From positions 1,432,501 through 1,496,500 of the forward strand of contig NW_027184085.1 in NCBI RefSeq assembly GCF_041296385.1: a stretch of 64,000 nucleotides of DNA. Reading direction: 5' to 3'. This DNA is from Aphelocoma coerulescens (Eukaryota; Chordata; Aves; Passeriformes; Corvidae). The position numbers and the translations under genes were made by a program. Below the pieces are notes generated by a model. The model was not told the origin of the DNA. It did not search any database and saw nothing but the letters and a program-made list of their open reading frames with translations. Shown here one piece after another: positions 20,161 through 32,100 of this stretch. Positions within the stretch are counted from its first letter, which is position 1, and each line of letters begins with the position of its first letter.

Positions 20161-22275
20161 CCTTTCAAACAAAATCCTTTTCTTTGTATTTAGATAAAAA
20201 GTATAAAACTCTGAATGTATTTTACTGTGGGATGGACATTAAAAAGCTGATACTCTTTTGCACAGATTCTGGTAGCTGTTGAATGATCTGTGGAATACTG
20301 GAGTCCCAAGTCTGTGAGTCCTCTGCTTGGGCAGAATTAAGTGTGCAGGGCTGCAGATAGAGCTGTCCTGTAAAAAGGTTTATTCTCTATAATTTTCACG
20401 GCACCTCTGCCTCTCTGGGCTTCCTTGGATTGTTACCACTGCCACACTCTGAACACATTGAACAGGAGCGCTGAGCACCACCACCATTTTGAGAGAGCAA
20501 CACAGAAGCTGGCTGCGTGTCCCCAGGAAGGTGTGGGTGGGTTTTGGCAGTGTGGAGCAGGGACACCTTGCTGGCCTCTCCGTGCCCATGCCAGTGGCCA
20601 GAGTGCCCCTAAGCAGGAGGAGCAGTGGGTGACACAGGGAGCATGGGTGGGAGCATGGGTGGGAGCAACCCAGCTGCTCCCCATGGTGCTGCCCTTGACC
20701 AGCTCCTTGCTATGTATTTCCTTGGTTTTTCCTCTGTCCTTTTCAGAGGAGGGAAGTGAAGAATCCATGTAAAACCTCTTACCCTTTCTTGCTCACAGGC
20801 TTCATGGCATTTGGAAATGTTTTATATACTTTTTTTCATTTTTCCATATGAGTCTTTGCTGCTGCTTACCTGCAGTTGTTTCTCTCTCTTTCAGCTTTTC
20901 CGCTTCTCCCATCTTTCCTCCAGCTCCTGTTTTTTCACCCTTTTCTTCTGGAACTTCCATCTCTCACTAACCACTTCCTCTACCATTTTTGTCCTCCCAC
21001 CTTCCTTTTCAGCGTGTGGCTCCCTGTTGGCAAACCAGGCTGTGTTTTTGTTGTGTGAGGACACAAATGGATGCACAGAGGAGCTGATAAATAGCTGGGA
21101 TCAGAGCTCAGGAGCCCCAGATTCCAGACATCTTGGAACAAATTAGGAATGAACAGCCTGCAAAGTTGTCTCATCTCGGTTTAAAGCAGACACCAAGTTG
21201 ACAAACGTTTTTTTTTTCCTGTGGAGAAAAAAGCCAGGTGGAAATGTACTAATCTGAAACAGTATCAGTGGTCTTTCAGCAACCCAGCTAATTCTGGGTG
21301 TAAATGGTGGAAGAATCTGGCCCTGCTGAGGGGAAAAGGAGTGTGGTGGGATTTTATCATTGCTTACAGACAAAACTTCCTGAGTCAGCAGATGGAAGAG
21401 AGACAAGTCCACTGGAACTGTTACCATCCCGACAGGGGACCAGACAGACCAGAGCAGTGCCTCTCGTAGCTTGTTCCTTGGATTTCATGGATCCAAACAG
21501 GGTTTGTCCTATGGATACTGAGGAAGGAAGCTGCCAAGAAGGTGAAACATCGGGCTGGGAGAGGTGGTTGATTCAGGCTGTCGAGCCTTTACATGGTGCT
21601 TTTCAGCAGCCATCTCCAGAGCTACACAGAGGACATACACTGCTCCTCCTGTTTTGCAGGTGGGAAAGGCTATCTCAGATAAAGGAAATAGTTTCATCAG
21701 TCCAGAGAGCTGAGGTAGTCGTAGTTTTGTGCCCTCACCTCTGAGTCAAATTGGCAGAATGATTAAGAGATTAATTTCCTGGTCTGCCGCAGACTCCTGG
21801 AGTAGCCCGTGCAAGCAATGTAGATTTTCCTTTACTATTGTGACCTCTCTGAAAAATGAAGATAATAGCACATTCAGAATGCCAGGATTAATTAAAGCAT
21901 GTTATTAAAGGCTGTGACATTTGTTGGGTACACCTGATATGAGAGATAAAAAAAATACCACATTGGTGAGCTTTGTGAATTTGAGTCATCCAAAACCATA
22001 ATAAATCTCCTTCTTTAATAAAATAATAACTCAGAAGAGGTGGTCAGAGCTATCAAATATTTATAGTGTCTGAGCTCCTGCTCATGGAGGCAAATTTCCT
22101 CTGCAGTGAACATGAGGTCTGCACAAGATTAAAAGATCAGACTGGAAGAAGTTTGCCTTCAGCAGGAGTGAATTCCCATGGGATAATGGGCAACTAAACT
22201 CTTCTGAGGGAGAACTGCTGGTGGACGAACGTCTTGCTGAGGCTGAACCCTTTGCTGCCAAGAGCTTTGTAGGAT

Positions 22276-22683
22276 TCAGGTTGGTCCAGAAGAACTGGTG
22301 AGGAAGGGTGGGTCAGAACGTCCCTGAGAGGCACCTTCTCGCTGCCCCTCACAGTCAGATGAGCGAAGCAGTGAGAATGATTTTCTCTGTCGAGACTGAA
22401 GTTTCCTTAATCCTGCTGATTTCCATCTTCTTCCAGCTCCTTGGATGTCCTTGCAGTAAACTGGGTAAATAGGGTACCAAGCAGAACGTGCTTCAAAGCA
22501 TGGTCGAGCATTTGTCTGCCTCAGGCCAGCGCTCATGTTACACTTCTTATAGGTCACCAGGCAGCAACGAGCCAAACGGATCTGGAATTGTGGCTTGCAG
22601 GTGCCGGGAACCTCCGGAGTGTTAGTTGCTGCTCCTGAGTGTGGCATTTCCTGCCCCAGTGAGCAATCCTGCAAGCAAACCAT
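22276..22683 (-). CDS. Unassigned minus-strand open frame or terminal exon
   Basis: A 135-codon frame runs from ATG at 22683 to TGA at 22276-22278. Alternatively it is a terminal exon starting at 22668 after a good acceptor (TTTGCTTGCAG|GATTGC). The product is Cys-rich in its first half, with a CC pair (LARCCLVTYKKC) and aromatic SAWYPIYPVYCKD. It becomes Ser/Arg-rich at the end. I do not recognise the family and see no partner exon or signal peptide. Codon use looks balanced rather than random, and no repeat explains it. It could be a chance frame; function is unknown. Confidence 0.3.
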   Translation of the reverse strand: MVCLQDCSLGQEMPHSGAATNTPEVPGTCKPQFQIRLARCCLVTYKKCNMSAGLRQTNARPCFEARSAWYPIYPVYCKDIQGAGRRWKSAGLRKLQSRQRKSFSLLRSSDCEGQREGASQGRSDPPFLTSSSGPT

Positions 22684-22889
22684 CTATTAAACCCCGAGCA
22701 CAGGGACACCGCTGGTGAGGGAAGCAGCCTGGCCCAGGGCAGGGTGAGCTCGCCCTGCACCAGGGCTCTGAGCCACGCAGAGACAGAGCCACTGGCATTT
22801 AGAAACCTGGCAGTTGCAGCCTCTTCACTTAGACACGTACCAGAGCTTTGCAAAATATTCTTCCCCGTGCTTTTTAATTAAATTTTTCA

Positions 22890-22975
22890 CCTTGACAGAG
22901 GAAGAGCAGAGGTGTGGAGCATGTGGGTGACTTGCCTTGTGGCAGGGCTGGGAATGCCAGTCCCTGATCACATCA
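22890..22975 (+). repeat. Possible ancient MIR-type SINE remnant
   Basis: The order of AGAGGAAGAGCAGAGGTG, GTGACTTGCC and GTGGCAGGGCTGGGAATG resembles the core and 3' part of MIR-like elements. It is highly diverged and based on wording only. Confidence 0.3.
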
Positions 22976-25236
22976 TCCCAGACTCACTCCAGGGTTTGAA
23001 TCCTCAGCGTCTCCCAAGGCTTTAAGACTTTCCTACATCCACCCATCTGCTCACAAGGGCTTTTATACTGACCCCGGGGCTTTCCGTGGTGATGTTTTTG
23101 GCCACACACAAGATGATGATTTCTGGAGCGGTCCCCTGTGCCCAGTGGCATGGTGCTGGCTTGGAGTGGTGCCCTGTGACATGGTGCCCCTGCTGTCTGG
23201 GGCTGGGCTGCAGAGATTTGGACAGAATCAATTCTATTTGCAGGAATGTTAATTATTCATTGCTTTAACACCTGGAATAATTTATCATTACTTTAACCCA
23301 GGTAGGAATATGTGCTGCAGAAACAGCCAGAAAGATGCCAGGGTACAGTGACATTGCAAGTGCCACAGATTGGCCAGATGTAGCACGTGGTGACTTTTGC
23401 TTGGCCCAGGAGGAATGAAATCCAGATTCGAGGTCTTTGGGACATCTTTGCATGCAAAAATTCAGGACCTGGGTTTGTACTTAGCAACAGCCAGCTGTGT
23501 TCTGATGACATTTAGAGTGGTCAGAATTGATGCTCCTCACTGGCCTGTGCCATCACCTGTCCATCCATGCAGCCGTTCCTGAGTGTCCATTACAACACAG
23601 GGACAAGGCCAGGACCTTAAAATGAACTCAACCCATCCTGTACTTGAAAAGAATCCCCTGTCTCTGCTTAAAGGGGAAGAAACTCTGGTATTTAGTTCAT
23701 TTTTACCTCAAGTTACCTTCCACGTGAATGCAAGAGGGGATACCATAAACTGCTATTTAAGAGCCCATGCTTGTTAAATTTGATCAACACGAGTTTTGAT
23801 TCCCAAATGGAAAGAAGCTTCTATCTCCTGGAGGAGACAATTTCAAGCAACTCAGCAGTTAGGATGTACTTCAGGGATTCTGTATGTATTTTGGGGTTTT
23901 TAGTTTCCGAGTTTAATTAAAGTTTTAGATTAATGGAGAATCGCATGTGACACCAGCTGGTATTTCATGGGAATGGCTGTGCTTTGCCTCTGGGCTATCA
24001 CTGCTACCCCGGCTTCTCTGAAAGCTTTGCTTCTAATTGCACCAGTGCTCCACGTTTTGTTTCTGCAGTTGATTTAATGAAATGAGAGGAGCAAGTTTTG
24101 TTTGCCTGACAAAGCTCTCTTGGAAGCTTTGCAGAGATTATGCTGTCAAATTTTCCCAGGGTAATTTTGAGACATGGTGCAGTTTTTTTCTCCCCTTCCT
24201 TCCTCCTTCCCAGACTTCCCCCAGAGCCACCTGCAATTTTTTTGGATTCATCAAGGGTATCAGAGCTGGAAAAGAGAGGTATCTGCAATGCTGGCTGTCC
24301 TTACACCAAGTCAGCACTGCTTCCTGCCAGGCTCTGGGGTGGAAAAGGGAAAATATGACAAAGGGGAGAGTTTTATCCCCCAGGGGACAAGAAGCAGAGT
24401 GTGGGATGCCACCAGTGATCACTTTGAGGAAAGGCTGTGCGTGCCCTGTGAGTGGCACAGCCTGAAACCACGGGAGCAGGGATCCCAGTGACAGCGTAAA
24501 CAGCTGTGACAGAGAACAGGATCCGCTGAGTGTGGTTTCTGCCTGCTCAGTTAATATGCAAAATACCTTGAATTATAAAGAATAGCAATAGCGGTTAATT
24601 AGGAATACTTTGCATTTCATTGTCCTTCTCAGGCTCTAAAAGTGCCGTATAAGCATGAATTGCAGAACAGGGTGCTCCCGTGGGATGGAGGGAAGCAGCA
24701 TGGCCACAGATTGACAGGCTGGGATCAATTTGGGGCTGTTGCTGTGGAAGTTGCGATTCCTGCCATCGATGTGGGAGTGACACACAAGCAGTGCCCAGGA
24801 GCAGAGGTGATTGTGGGACCCCAGACTCACCTGCAGGCAGGAGAAGACAGAGAAAAACCTATCCCTGGAACATTCCCTGAGTGGATTTCCAGTGGGTTCC
24901 TGAGCGCAGTGCTCCTGTCCCGGAACAGGTGTGTCCCAGCAAAGGACACTCCAGTAATGCCATCCCTCACACCCCAACGTGTGGGTGAACCCTAGAGGCG
25001 GGTGGGGGATGGAAAACCCGAAAACCACCAAGGCGCACCTGCTTGGGGCTTAATTACTCTTCTTCTGTGAGGAAGGAAGATGGATAAAAGGTAAAAAAAT
25101 CCCCAAACGCAGCATCAACCTTCGCTGCCGGGGGACCCTGCCCGCTGGGCACCGGAGCCGGGCGGGATGCTGAGGACTGCCGGGGAAGCGGCCGGGAAGA
25201 AAAAATATTTATTAAAAAGAGCTTTTTTCTTTCTTT

Positions 25237-25253
25237 AAAAAAAAAAAAAAAAA
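25237..25253 (+). repeat. A17 homopolymer
   Basis: Seventeen A residues followed by GAAATAAAAAAAG lie about 300 bp upstream of the MYO5B start codon. Confidence 0.9.
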
Positions 25254-25341
25254 GAAATAAAAAAAGCCGAGGCGAAAGGAACGGAAGAGAGCCGAGCCGA
25301 GCCGCCCCATACCTGAGCGGGGCGCGGCGGAGGCGGAGCGG

Positions 25342-25412
25342 TGCTGCTGCTGCTGCTGCCTCCTCCTCCTCCTCCTCCTTCTTCTCCTCCTCCTCCTTGC
25401 TGCTGCTGCTGC
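25342..25412 (+). repeat. Compound triplet repeat (TGC)6-(TCC)n-(TGC)5
   Basis: Six TGC units (25342-25359) are followed by a 38-nt pure pyrimidine tract of CTC/TCC units with a central TTCTT (25360-25398). Five more TGC units follow (25398-25412). It lies about 150-215 nt upstream of the MYO5B ATG, probably transcribed as 5'UTR. Confidence 0.92.
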
Positions 25413-25525
25413 CGCTCCCTTCCCTTCCCGTGCCCGCGCCCGGCCGGCCGCAGCGGGTGTAAAGGTCGGAGTGTCGGAGTGTCCGTGTGTCCGTGCGGCG
25501 GTCGGTCCGGCCGCCCGCCGCCCCC

Positions 25526-25540
25526 ATGCCCCGCGCTTAG
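25526..25540 (+). other. Upstream ORF of four codons in MYO5B 5'UTR
   Basis: ATG CCC CGC GCT TAG ends 17 nt before the main start codon. Its ATG context is weak (C at -3), whereas the main ATG has G at -3, so leaky scanning or reinitiation would allow MYO5B translation. Confidence 0.6.
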
Positions 25541-25557
25541 CGCCGCCCGCCCCGGCC

Positions 25558-25584
25558 ATGTCCACCACGCAGCTCTACACCAAG
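25558..25584 (+). CDS. MYO5B: MYO5B exon 1 (start codon, 9 residues)
   Basis: It encodes MSTTQLYTK and ends AAG|GTGAGC, phase 0. The position and length match human MYO5B, whose first coding exon also gives nine residues (MSVGELYSQ), and the LYTK ending recalls MYO5A. ATG context is GCCATGT with G at -3. It lies in the CpG island, and a 30.7-kb intron follows. Confidence 0.88.
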
Positions 25585-28500
25585 GTGAGCGGGGAGGGGG
25601 CGCGGGGGGCTCTGCGGGTGCCTCTCCGTGTTCCTTCTGTCCTGTGGGGGGCTGCTTCCCAGTCCTGGAGGGGCCCTGCAACTTTCCCCGCACCCGCCGG
25701 GACGGCGGCCGCAGGTGCGCGGGATGCGGAGGGGGCATCCCCGGCGTCCCCCCGCGGGTCCCGGCCCCCTCCCGGTCCCTCGGCGTTTCACCCACCTGGG
25801 TTCTCTGCGATGGAGGGTGAACTTCGCCCGTAGGTCGCGGTAGTGGTGGCGGTGGCCTCGCCCTCCGTGCGCTCCGTCACCTGCGCGGCCAAAACACTCT
25901 CAGCCTCCCCGGATCCCCCTGGAATAATTCTTCCCTCCTGTATCCCTAAGCCACGGGGGTGCAGGGGAAGGAAGATGCAGTCCTTAGAATCACAGAATCG
26001 CAGAGTGAGTGCCGTAACTCACCGAAACGCTTCCGAGGTGTCCGGTTTCCAGAGTCCTTTCTGTTCCGCAACTCCTGGATGTGATCCCTTGGCAGGGGTG
26101 CGATGGGACGCACCCGCTTCCTCATGGCAGCCAGGGAAGGTGACATGGCTGGTGGCCTGGCTGGGCACTGCTCTCCGACGGGCCCGATGCTTCCCAGGGG
26201 GAAGGTTTGCTCTCAAAAAGTGGTCATGGTGATAACTGGAGACTCAGGTGCTGTTTTTTAAGCAGAGCCTGAGGTGTGGGCAAGAAAATCACTGTTTCCA
26301 CTCTGGTTTAATTTTTTTGTTATTTTGTGGCTGTGGGATACTTGGGTATTCCCAGCCCTTGGCCAACCCAGGCTGTGGATGCTTCCCTCCCACACAGTTC
26401 GGGGCTTTCCACCCCTCTTCCTAGAGAGGTTTGTGTCCAGAGAGATCTTTGCCGATTGACTTGTCCCGATGAAAGAGCTCCTCGCAGGCAGCGCAAGATC
26501 CGCCTGGCTTGGAGCTCTCTCTGCTGTGGAGAGAGCCCTCTCCCTGCGCTCGGTATCTTCCCGGGGCTGCTCGGGAGTGCTGCGGGCAGCCGGGATCCAG
26601 GGAATGTGCTCTGTCAAAGCTATCAATAACGCTGGGCACGGGCTCATCGCGAGTAGTACTGGCTTCAGGAAAGGTTTTGCTGCGTAGAGTGTCAGCATCA
26701 TGTGTTGTCATAATGAGAATTTTAGTGTTTTAGATTCTTCCTGTGACCATGCTCAGCTCAGGGAGGTGCTGCCAGATTGGCACCAGGAACCACTTTCTGT
26801 CCCTCGGGCTTAACTTTGCTGCAGATTTCTGCTTCTGTAACTCATTTTGCCAACAGCTTTTTTATGTAATGTCGGGGGCTGCCACGTATCTTTTTCTTTG
26901 GCTGTCACTATCAAAGGGATGCAGGATGAATGGTGGATCTGGCAGCTCCTCCTTTGAACCTGTGGGGATTGCAGAAGCCCCGCTGGAGTGAGCCGGGCTG
27001 TCTGTGAGCAGGGTGACCTCCATCTTTCTTGGGAGTGCTTTAAAAACAAAGTTTGGAAAATCTTTTTCTCTTGGAAAATCCAGAGAGGAGCTGAAGTAAA
27101 GCTGTGGCTGAAGGGCTCTGATGTGCTGACCACAGTATCTTTTAGGATGAGAGCATGGATGTGATGGCAAGCATCCCTGGGGAGAAAGGAGGTTGGCTCC
27201 ACGTGCTGTGTTATCCCTATTTATGGGCTGATTAAATCAACCTGGTTAATTGATTTTTAACTTGATGAGCAGGTAGTTAACCTGTGTTGTCTTTTTTGCA
27301 TTGCCTCGGTTTATATGCCTGTTGATCTGTTGAACAGGTGTAAGATGCCTCCTGGGGCATTGCTTGGGATCTTGTTGCTGTTTAGGGACTTTCTGATGAG
27401 GAAGTGGTGGGGATTTGGTGGCCACCTGTGTGTGTTGTTAACTTAAAGTTTATTTTTAAAAACAAAAAGTGTCTCGGTGAGAGCAGGTGTTCCAACACTG
27501 GCCCTTCTGCTGTTGCCTGTCGGTTCTGCAGGAGCATTCTAGGGATGCAGCTGGTTTTTTAGGTGGTGGGGCCATGGGCTGGAACCCACATGGGTCATTT
27601 GTGCAGCTGAGTCACGGTGAAATTTAGGACTGTCTTGCTGGGCTGTCTGCTGCATGGGGCCTCTGTGCCAGCTCTGGCCTTTGAAGCAGCAGGAAAAATG
27701 TTTCCTGTGACTTTGAGAGTACAAGAAAAAGACCAAAGGAGGCTTAAAAACCACAACAAACCCAACAGCCTCGAGGTGCTGAGCCTGGCGGTCCTGAGGT
27801 GAAGGGGATGTGTTGTTCTCTGGCCTTTAGGAGGGCCCTGGTGCTCGCCTGCACATCAGCTCTGCGCAGGAGGTGACTGCCCAGTGCAGAGGTGGGGCCT
27901 CCTGGAACACCCTGCAGGGTGGGGGTGAGGCTGTTTGGGGGGTGCAGAGGAAGGGGAGGCAGATGATCTGGAGTCAATACAGCTGTCTTGCTGAGAGCCT
28001 ATTGATCCCACGTGTGCCATTGCATTAGCACAGCCACAACTGTACCTTCCTCTGAGTCATTCCTCCTCCTGCTGGAACCAGGATGAGGGAAAATGCTGGG
28101 GAGGCACTTTTGAGCATCCAAGTGGGAATTCTCAGTTCTCCTTCCTGCTAAACTGCCAAGGGAGCTGGTGTGTGTTGTGTAGAGAGCCCTTTGCTTCCAT
28201 GTGGTGCTTGCAGAAGGTTTTCTGGGACCTTGTGGGGGTAGAAGGTCCCAGTGGGTCGTTTGTTGGTGCATAAGTTCATCACTATGCTGGTGAATTTGAT
28301 GTGTTAGACTGGGCATTGGCCTGGGGAGCACTCAGGCAGAAGAGGAATCCATCCGGGGAACACCAGCAGCTGTGAGCTTCTGCTGGAGGCCTTCTCCATG
28401 GGATGCCTCACCGTGCCCCTTCAGATCAGGGCTGACTGGTGTTTAATAGCCCCCATCAAACAGGATAATTAATAGCTGTGCCTAATTACGAGCATGAGAG

Positions 28501-29077
28501 TAGTTCCAAAACTGCCTCAGCCTCCAAGCATGTAGGACTCCACTTGGGTAAATAGTTGTGGAGAGACCATTCTCTTCAATCCCGGTGCTTTGCCTGAGGG
28601 CTCTGGATTATCTGGCTGTGGATTTTATTTTGTGGCAGAATCAAACGGGAGTTTAGTGTGTGTCCCAGCAGAAAGGGCAGAGGATGCAGAGCTGGTCCTG
28701 GAGCTGCTGGCACCAGCCTGTGCAAAAGGAATAGGGCAGGTGGTCGTATCAAGGATTCCAGCCTGCAAAAACCTGTTCCAGATGGAGAACTAGAGGAACT
28801 TTTTCTAATCTGTGCACTGCCCAACAAACATCTTTCTATGGCTGCTTGGGCTGGCCCTGCTCCTGCCATGTCCCTGATGTACCCCGCTGCCACTGCCCAG
28901 ACAAACTGGTGGCTGCTGGGCAGGGGAGCTTCTCAAATCCTCTTTACCTGCAGCAGGAGGCAAAGGCAGCTCCCTATGTGCAGAGTCCTCACCGTCCTCT
29001 CCAGACAGAGCCTTCCGAAGGGACCTGTTGCTGCTGCAGCTGAAGCACAGCCCAGGTGGCTGCAGTGCCACCCCTGA

Positions 29078-29160
29078 GAGCCTGTGCAGGTGCCAGCAGG
29101 ACCCTGCCATGGGATAACTGAGCCTGTGCAGGTGCCAGCAGGACCCTGCCATGGGATAAC
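29078..29160 (+). repeat. 42-bp perfect tandem duplication
   Basis: Two head-to-tail copies of a 42-bp unit beginning GAGCCTGTGCAGGTGCCAGC (29078-29119 and 29120-29160) are identical over 41 bases. The identity suggests a very recent duplication or an assembly artefact. Confidence 0.92.
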
Positions 29161-32100
29161 GGGATGCTCTGTGCCCTGGGCTGGGTGCTGGGCAGGAGGG
29201 GTGGACGAGGACATCGCTCACGCTCACTCCAGTAGCCAGGGTTGATTTGCAGCACTAAACCAGAAATTAGAGTTGTTTGCATGGCTGGCCTTTGTTGTGT
29301 CGTAAGGGAAGCTCTTCATATGACAAAAACAACTGTAATTGCTTTGGCTTCTGATGTTCTGCTCTCTTAAAGGTGCTTCTTAAAATATGTTAATTGTCCT
29401 TGTAAGTATAGCCTCTGAACCTCATGCAAAACAGTGCTTCTGCCAGGCTAGGGAATAAGCTGGTTCTGTCTGCTGCTGGGCTGTTGTGCAGCTCGAGATA
29501 TGCTCTTCAGAAGGCTTGCAAGCTCTGGGTAAATAAGAAGCCAGGGTATTTATTTTTCATATTATTTTTTTTCCTCCCATTGTGCAAAGTGGCTGCTATT
29601 TGCCAAGTATTTTCTTACAGACGATGGAACTTAATGCATTTTAAAAATCCTCTTCTAATGGCTAGTGTTGGGTATAGAAAACTCTCTGGTTTTCACTTAA
29701 AGTTGTATTAAATGAAATAGCTGGAATGAATTGGTGGTTTCTGACCCTGGGGAGAAACTTTTCAGAAGCGCATAAATGCTGCCAGTGTGATCACACACTG
29801 ATTGAGTCAACGAGTTGGCATAAACCTTCTGGCATAAAACCTTCTGAAAATTATTTATCCTGAAAGGCTTGGGGAGGGTTCATCCTTAGCGTGTGCCTGT
29901 GTGCTGGTTTGGGGCTGAGGAGCAGCTGGGAAGGAGAGAGAAGATTTTCTGTGGATTGTGTAGAACAAATTTCTGGGAATAAGTGTTGGGGACAGGGCGT
30001 GTTTGGGGTTCAGTCTCAGGACATCCACGGGATGCTGCAGAGCTCCTGAACTGCTGCTCCCGCCATTGCAGCTCCTGTTAGGAAAAGCAGGTTAGAGCTG
30101 AAGGTTTTTGTATTTTTTTCTTCTTTATTTTAGATTATGAGAACATGTCTGGGTCATGCCACAAAGGGCAGGGACGTCTTGGAGGCCGCGCTGGGGTTTT
30201 GTTTAAGGATGGGGCCGTCTTGCTGAAGGAGCCGGGTCCATCGGCATCCCCGGGCTCCTCCTGATCCTGCCTCATTATGAGCTGCAGTGGCAGAGAGAAA
30301 ATCATTGAAATGTAAACTCTGATTGCTTCAGCCAGCTCTCTGCAGCTGGGGACTGTGCCAAGGGCATGGCCAGCGCCGCAGCCGTGCGGGGCCCCCTCGG
30401 CTTCCCCGTGGTGGCACGGGTGAGAGGAAGGCAGAACCACGCCTGGGTCTTAAATATCCTTGAGTCCACCGGGTCTGGGCCTTGAGTAGATTCAAGGGAG
30501 GTGAGAGATTGTGGCGTGGGGGGATTTTCTTTCCCTCGATGGGCAGGGTAAGGCTCTCCTGGCACCATGTGGGTGCATGTCCCACCGCAGGGCATGCTGC
30601 TCCAGGGGCTTTGTGCTGCAAAAATAACCCAATTTTCTTTTCTGTTTGTGCAATTTTTCATCTCAGTTGTGCATTTAATAGCCCCTGTGCTTGGGTCAGA
30701 TGAGAGCCACTGAGCCAAGGAACATGGAGCTCAGTGCAGGTGCTGGGGCACAGCCCCAAGAATGATTCCAGCAGGGTTAATTAGCCATATCCCAGCTGTA
30801 TGCCCTCTTGTTGCTTGGGATTAATCAGCTTGCTCTTTTAAAAATCTATTTTTGAGAATTCCTGCCCTGATTCTGCTCCAAGGGTGTGAAACTGTGGTGT
30901 GGAGATCCCAGTGCACGCAAGCCCAAGCTGCAGGGATTTGCTGGGTTAACTCCAGGGCGAAGGATGGGAACAGCAGTGGGTCTGTGTGCTGTGCTGGTTC
31001 TTATGGGATTGGGTGGGATGAGTCGTTCCTGCCCTTTCCTGCCCTGAGGAAGGAGTTTATCCGAGGTTATTTGTTACAGGCAGCCTGGCTGCTGTTGAGG
31101 AATGTATTTACAGGGAGGATTTTTGCTTTGTTGTTCTTTCTTGCTGCCAATTACCAGGCAAATAGAAAATAAAGACCCTGAATGTGAGCTCATGCATCTC
31201 TTCTGGTGACCGAGAAAGAAGGCTATGTATGTTTGTGACTGTATTTTTATACATATATGTCTGTAATGCTTAAACTTCTCAGTTTGCTGTGATGCAGTGC
31301 AGTTCTAGATGTGGTGGACTTTTAATTTACATGCCAATTAATCTGAAGCCCTGCCCAAAACAGGGGTAATGTACCCTTACTGCGATAGTTGTCCTTCAGG
31401 AAACCCACAGCAGTAGCCCCACTTGGGCATGAAAATGGACTTTGGACCTTCCAAGTTAGCCATGGGTGTAATAAATACCAGGTAATGCAGGTGAAACCCT
31501 GAGCTGGGTGTTTTTGTGCCTGGCCTTTGACCCTTCCTGCACACAGAAGTGTTTTGTGGTGGTTAAAGGAACATCAGAGTGAACTACAGTCCAGGTCAGG
31601 AAAATGACTGCTGTTATTGCAGCGAAACCTCAAGCTGTGGCAGACACCTGAAATGTTTGCAGAACACTTTAGGGAAGAATTTGCTACTTATCAAAACTGA
31701 GGAAGGTTCCCTGTGAGCTTTCTGTGTCTCGAGTTGGTTGTAAAGCAGTCACCCTTGTACTCCTCTGGCCTGCTCTAAGACATGTCTTGTGGGGCTGGCT
31801 TGGGTTTTGGCTTAGCCTGAGCCTTCAGGTGTGAGCAGGGACCTGTCCAGAGATGGTGGCAGGGCTAGGAAGGACCAGGCCTGGTGGGTGATGGGCTTCA
31901 CGTGGCTTTCCTTGCATGAACACTTTTTAATGTGTTGTCTGGGTCATGGTAAGCTCATCAATTCCACTAATGAGGCTTTTGAGGGTTTGGTACTTCTGCT
32001 CTTTGCCTTTCCTGTGGTATCCAGAGGGTTTGGAGAAGAGCACCCCTACAGGGAAGAGCCTGCAGCCTGGAAATGTGACCTTTTCTCCAGCTGTGCTCTC

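Larger units (their letters stand above)
20161..25110. other. Intergenic region between CFAP53 and MYO5B
   Basis: About 5 kb without a recognised gene and, unusually for this window, without a CR1 fragment. A short stretch at 20640-20670 repeats GAGCATGGGTGG about twice. An ancient MIR-like piece may lie at 22890-22975. A minus-strand open frame at 22276-22683 is listed separately as a possible exon. Confidence 0.65.
25111..25557 (+). promoter_or_regulatory. MYO5B: MYO5B CpG-rich promoter and 5'UTR
   Basis: The sequence becomes strongly GC- and CpG-rich from about 25110, with GC-box-like GGGGCGCGGCGG (25319-25330) and repeated GAGCC units at 25290-25305. A 17-A tract (25237-25253) precedes it. 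The 5'UTR side contains TGC and TCC triplet tracts (25342-25412) and a four-codon uORF (25526-25540). The start site is not determinable, and there is no clear TATA box at a plausible distance. Confidence 0.7.

Noticed and set aside
21304..21744. A 146-codon plus-strand frame in the intergenic region
   Set aside because: Composition and codon use look random, there is no recognisable motif, and no flanking splice or polyadenylation signals fit.
25054..25820. Long open frames on both strands around the MYO5B promoter with poly-Leu, poly-Ser or poly-Ala runs
   Set aside because: They are products of the CpG island and triplet repeats. The real coding sequence is only nine codons at 25558.
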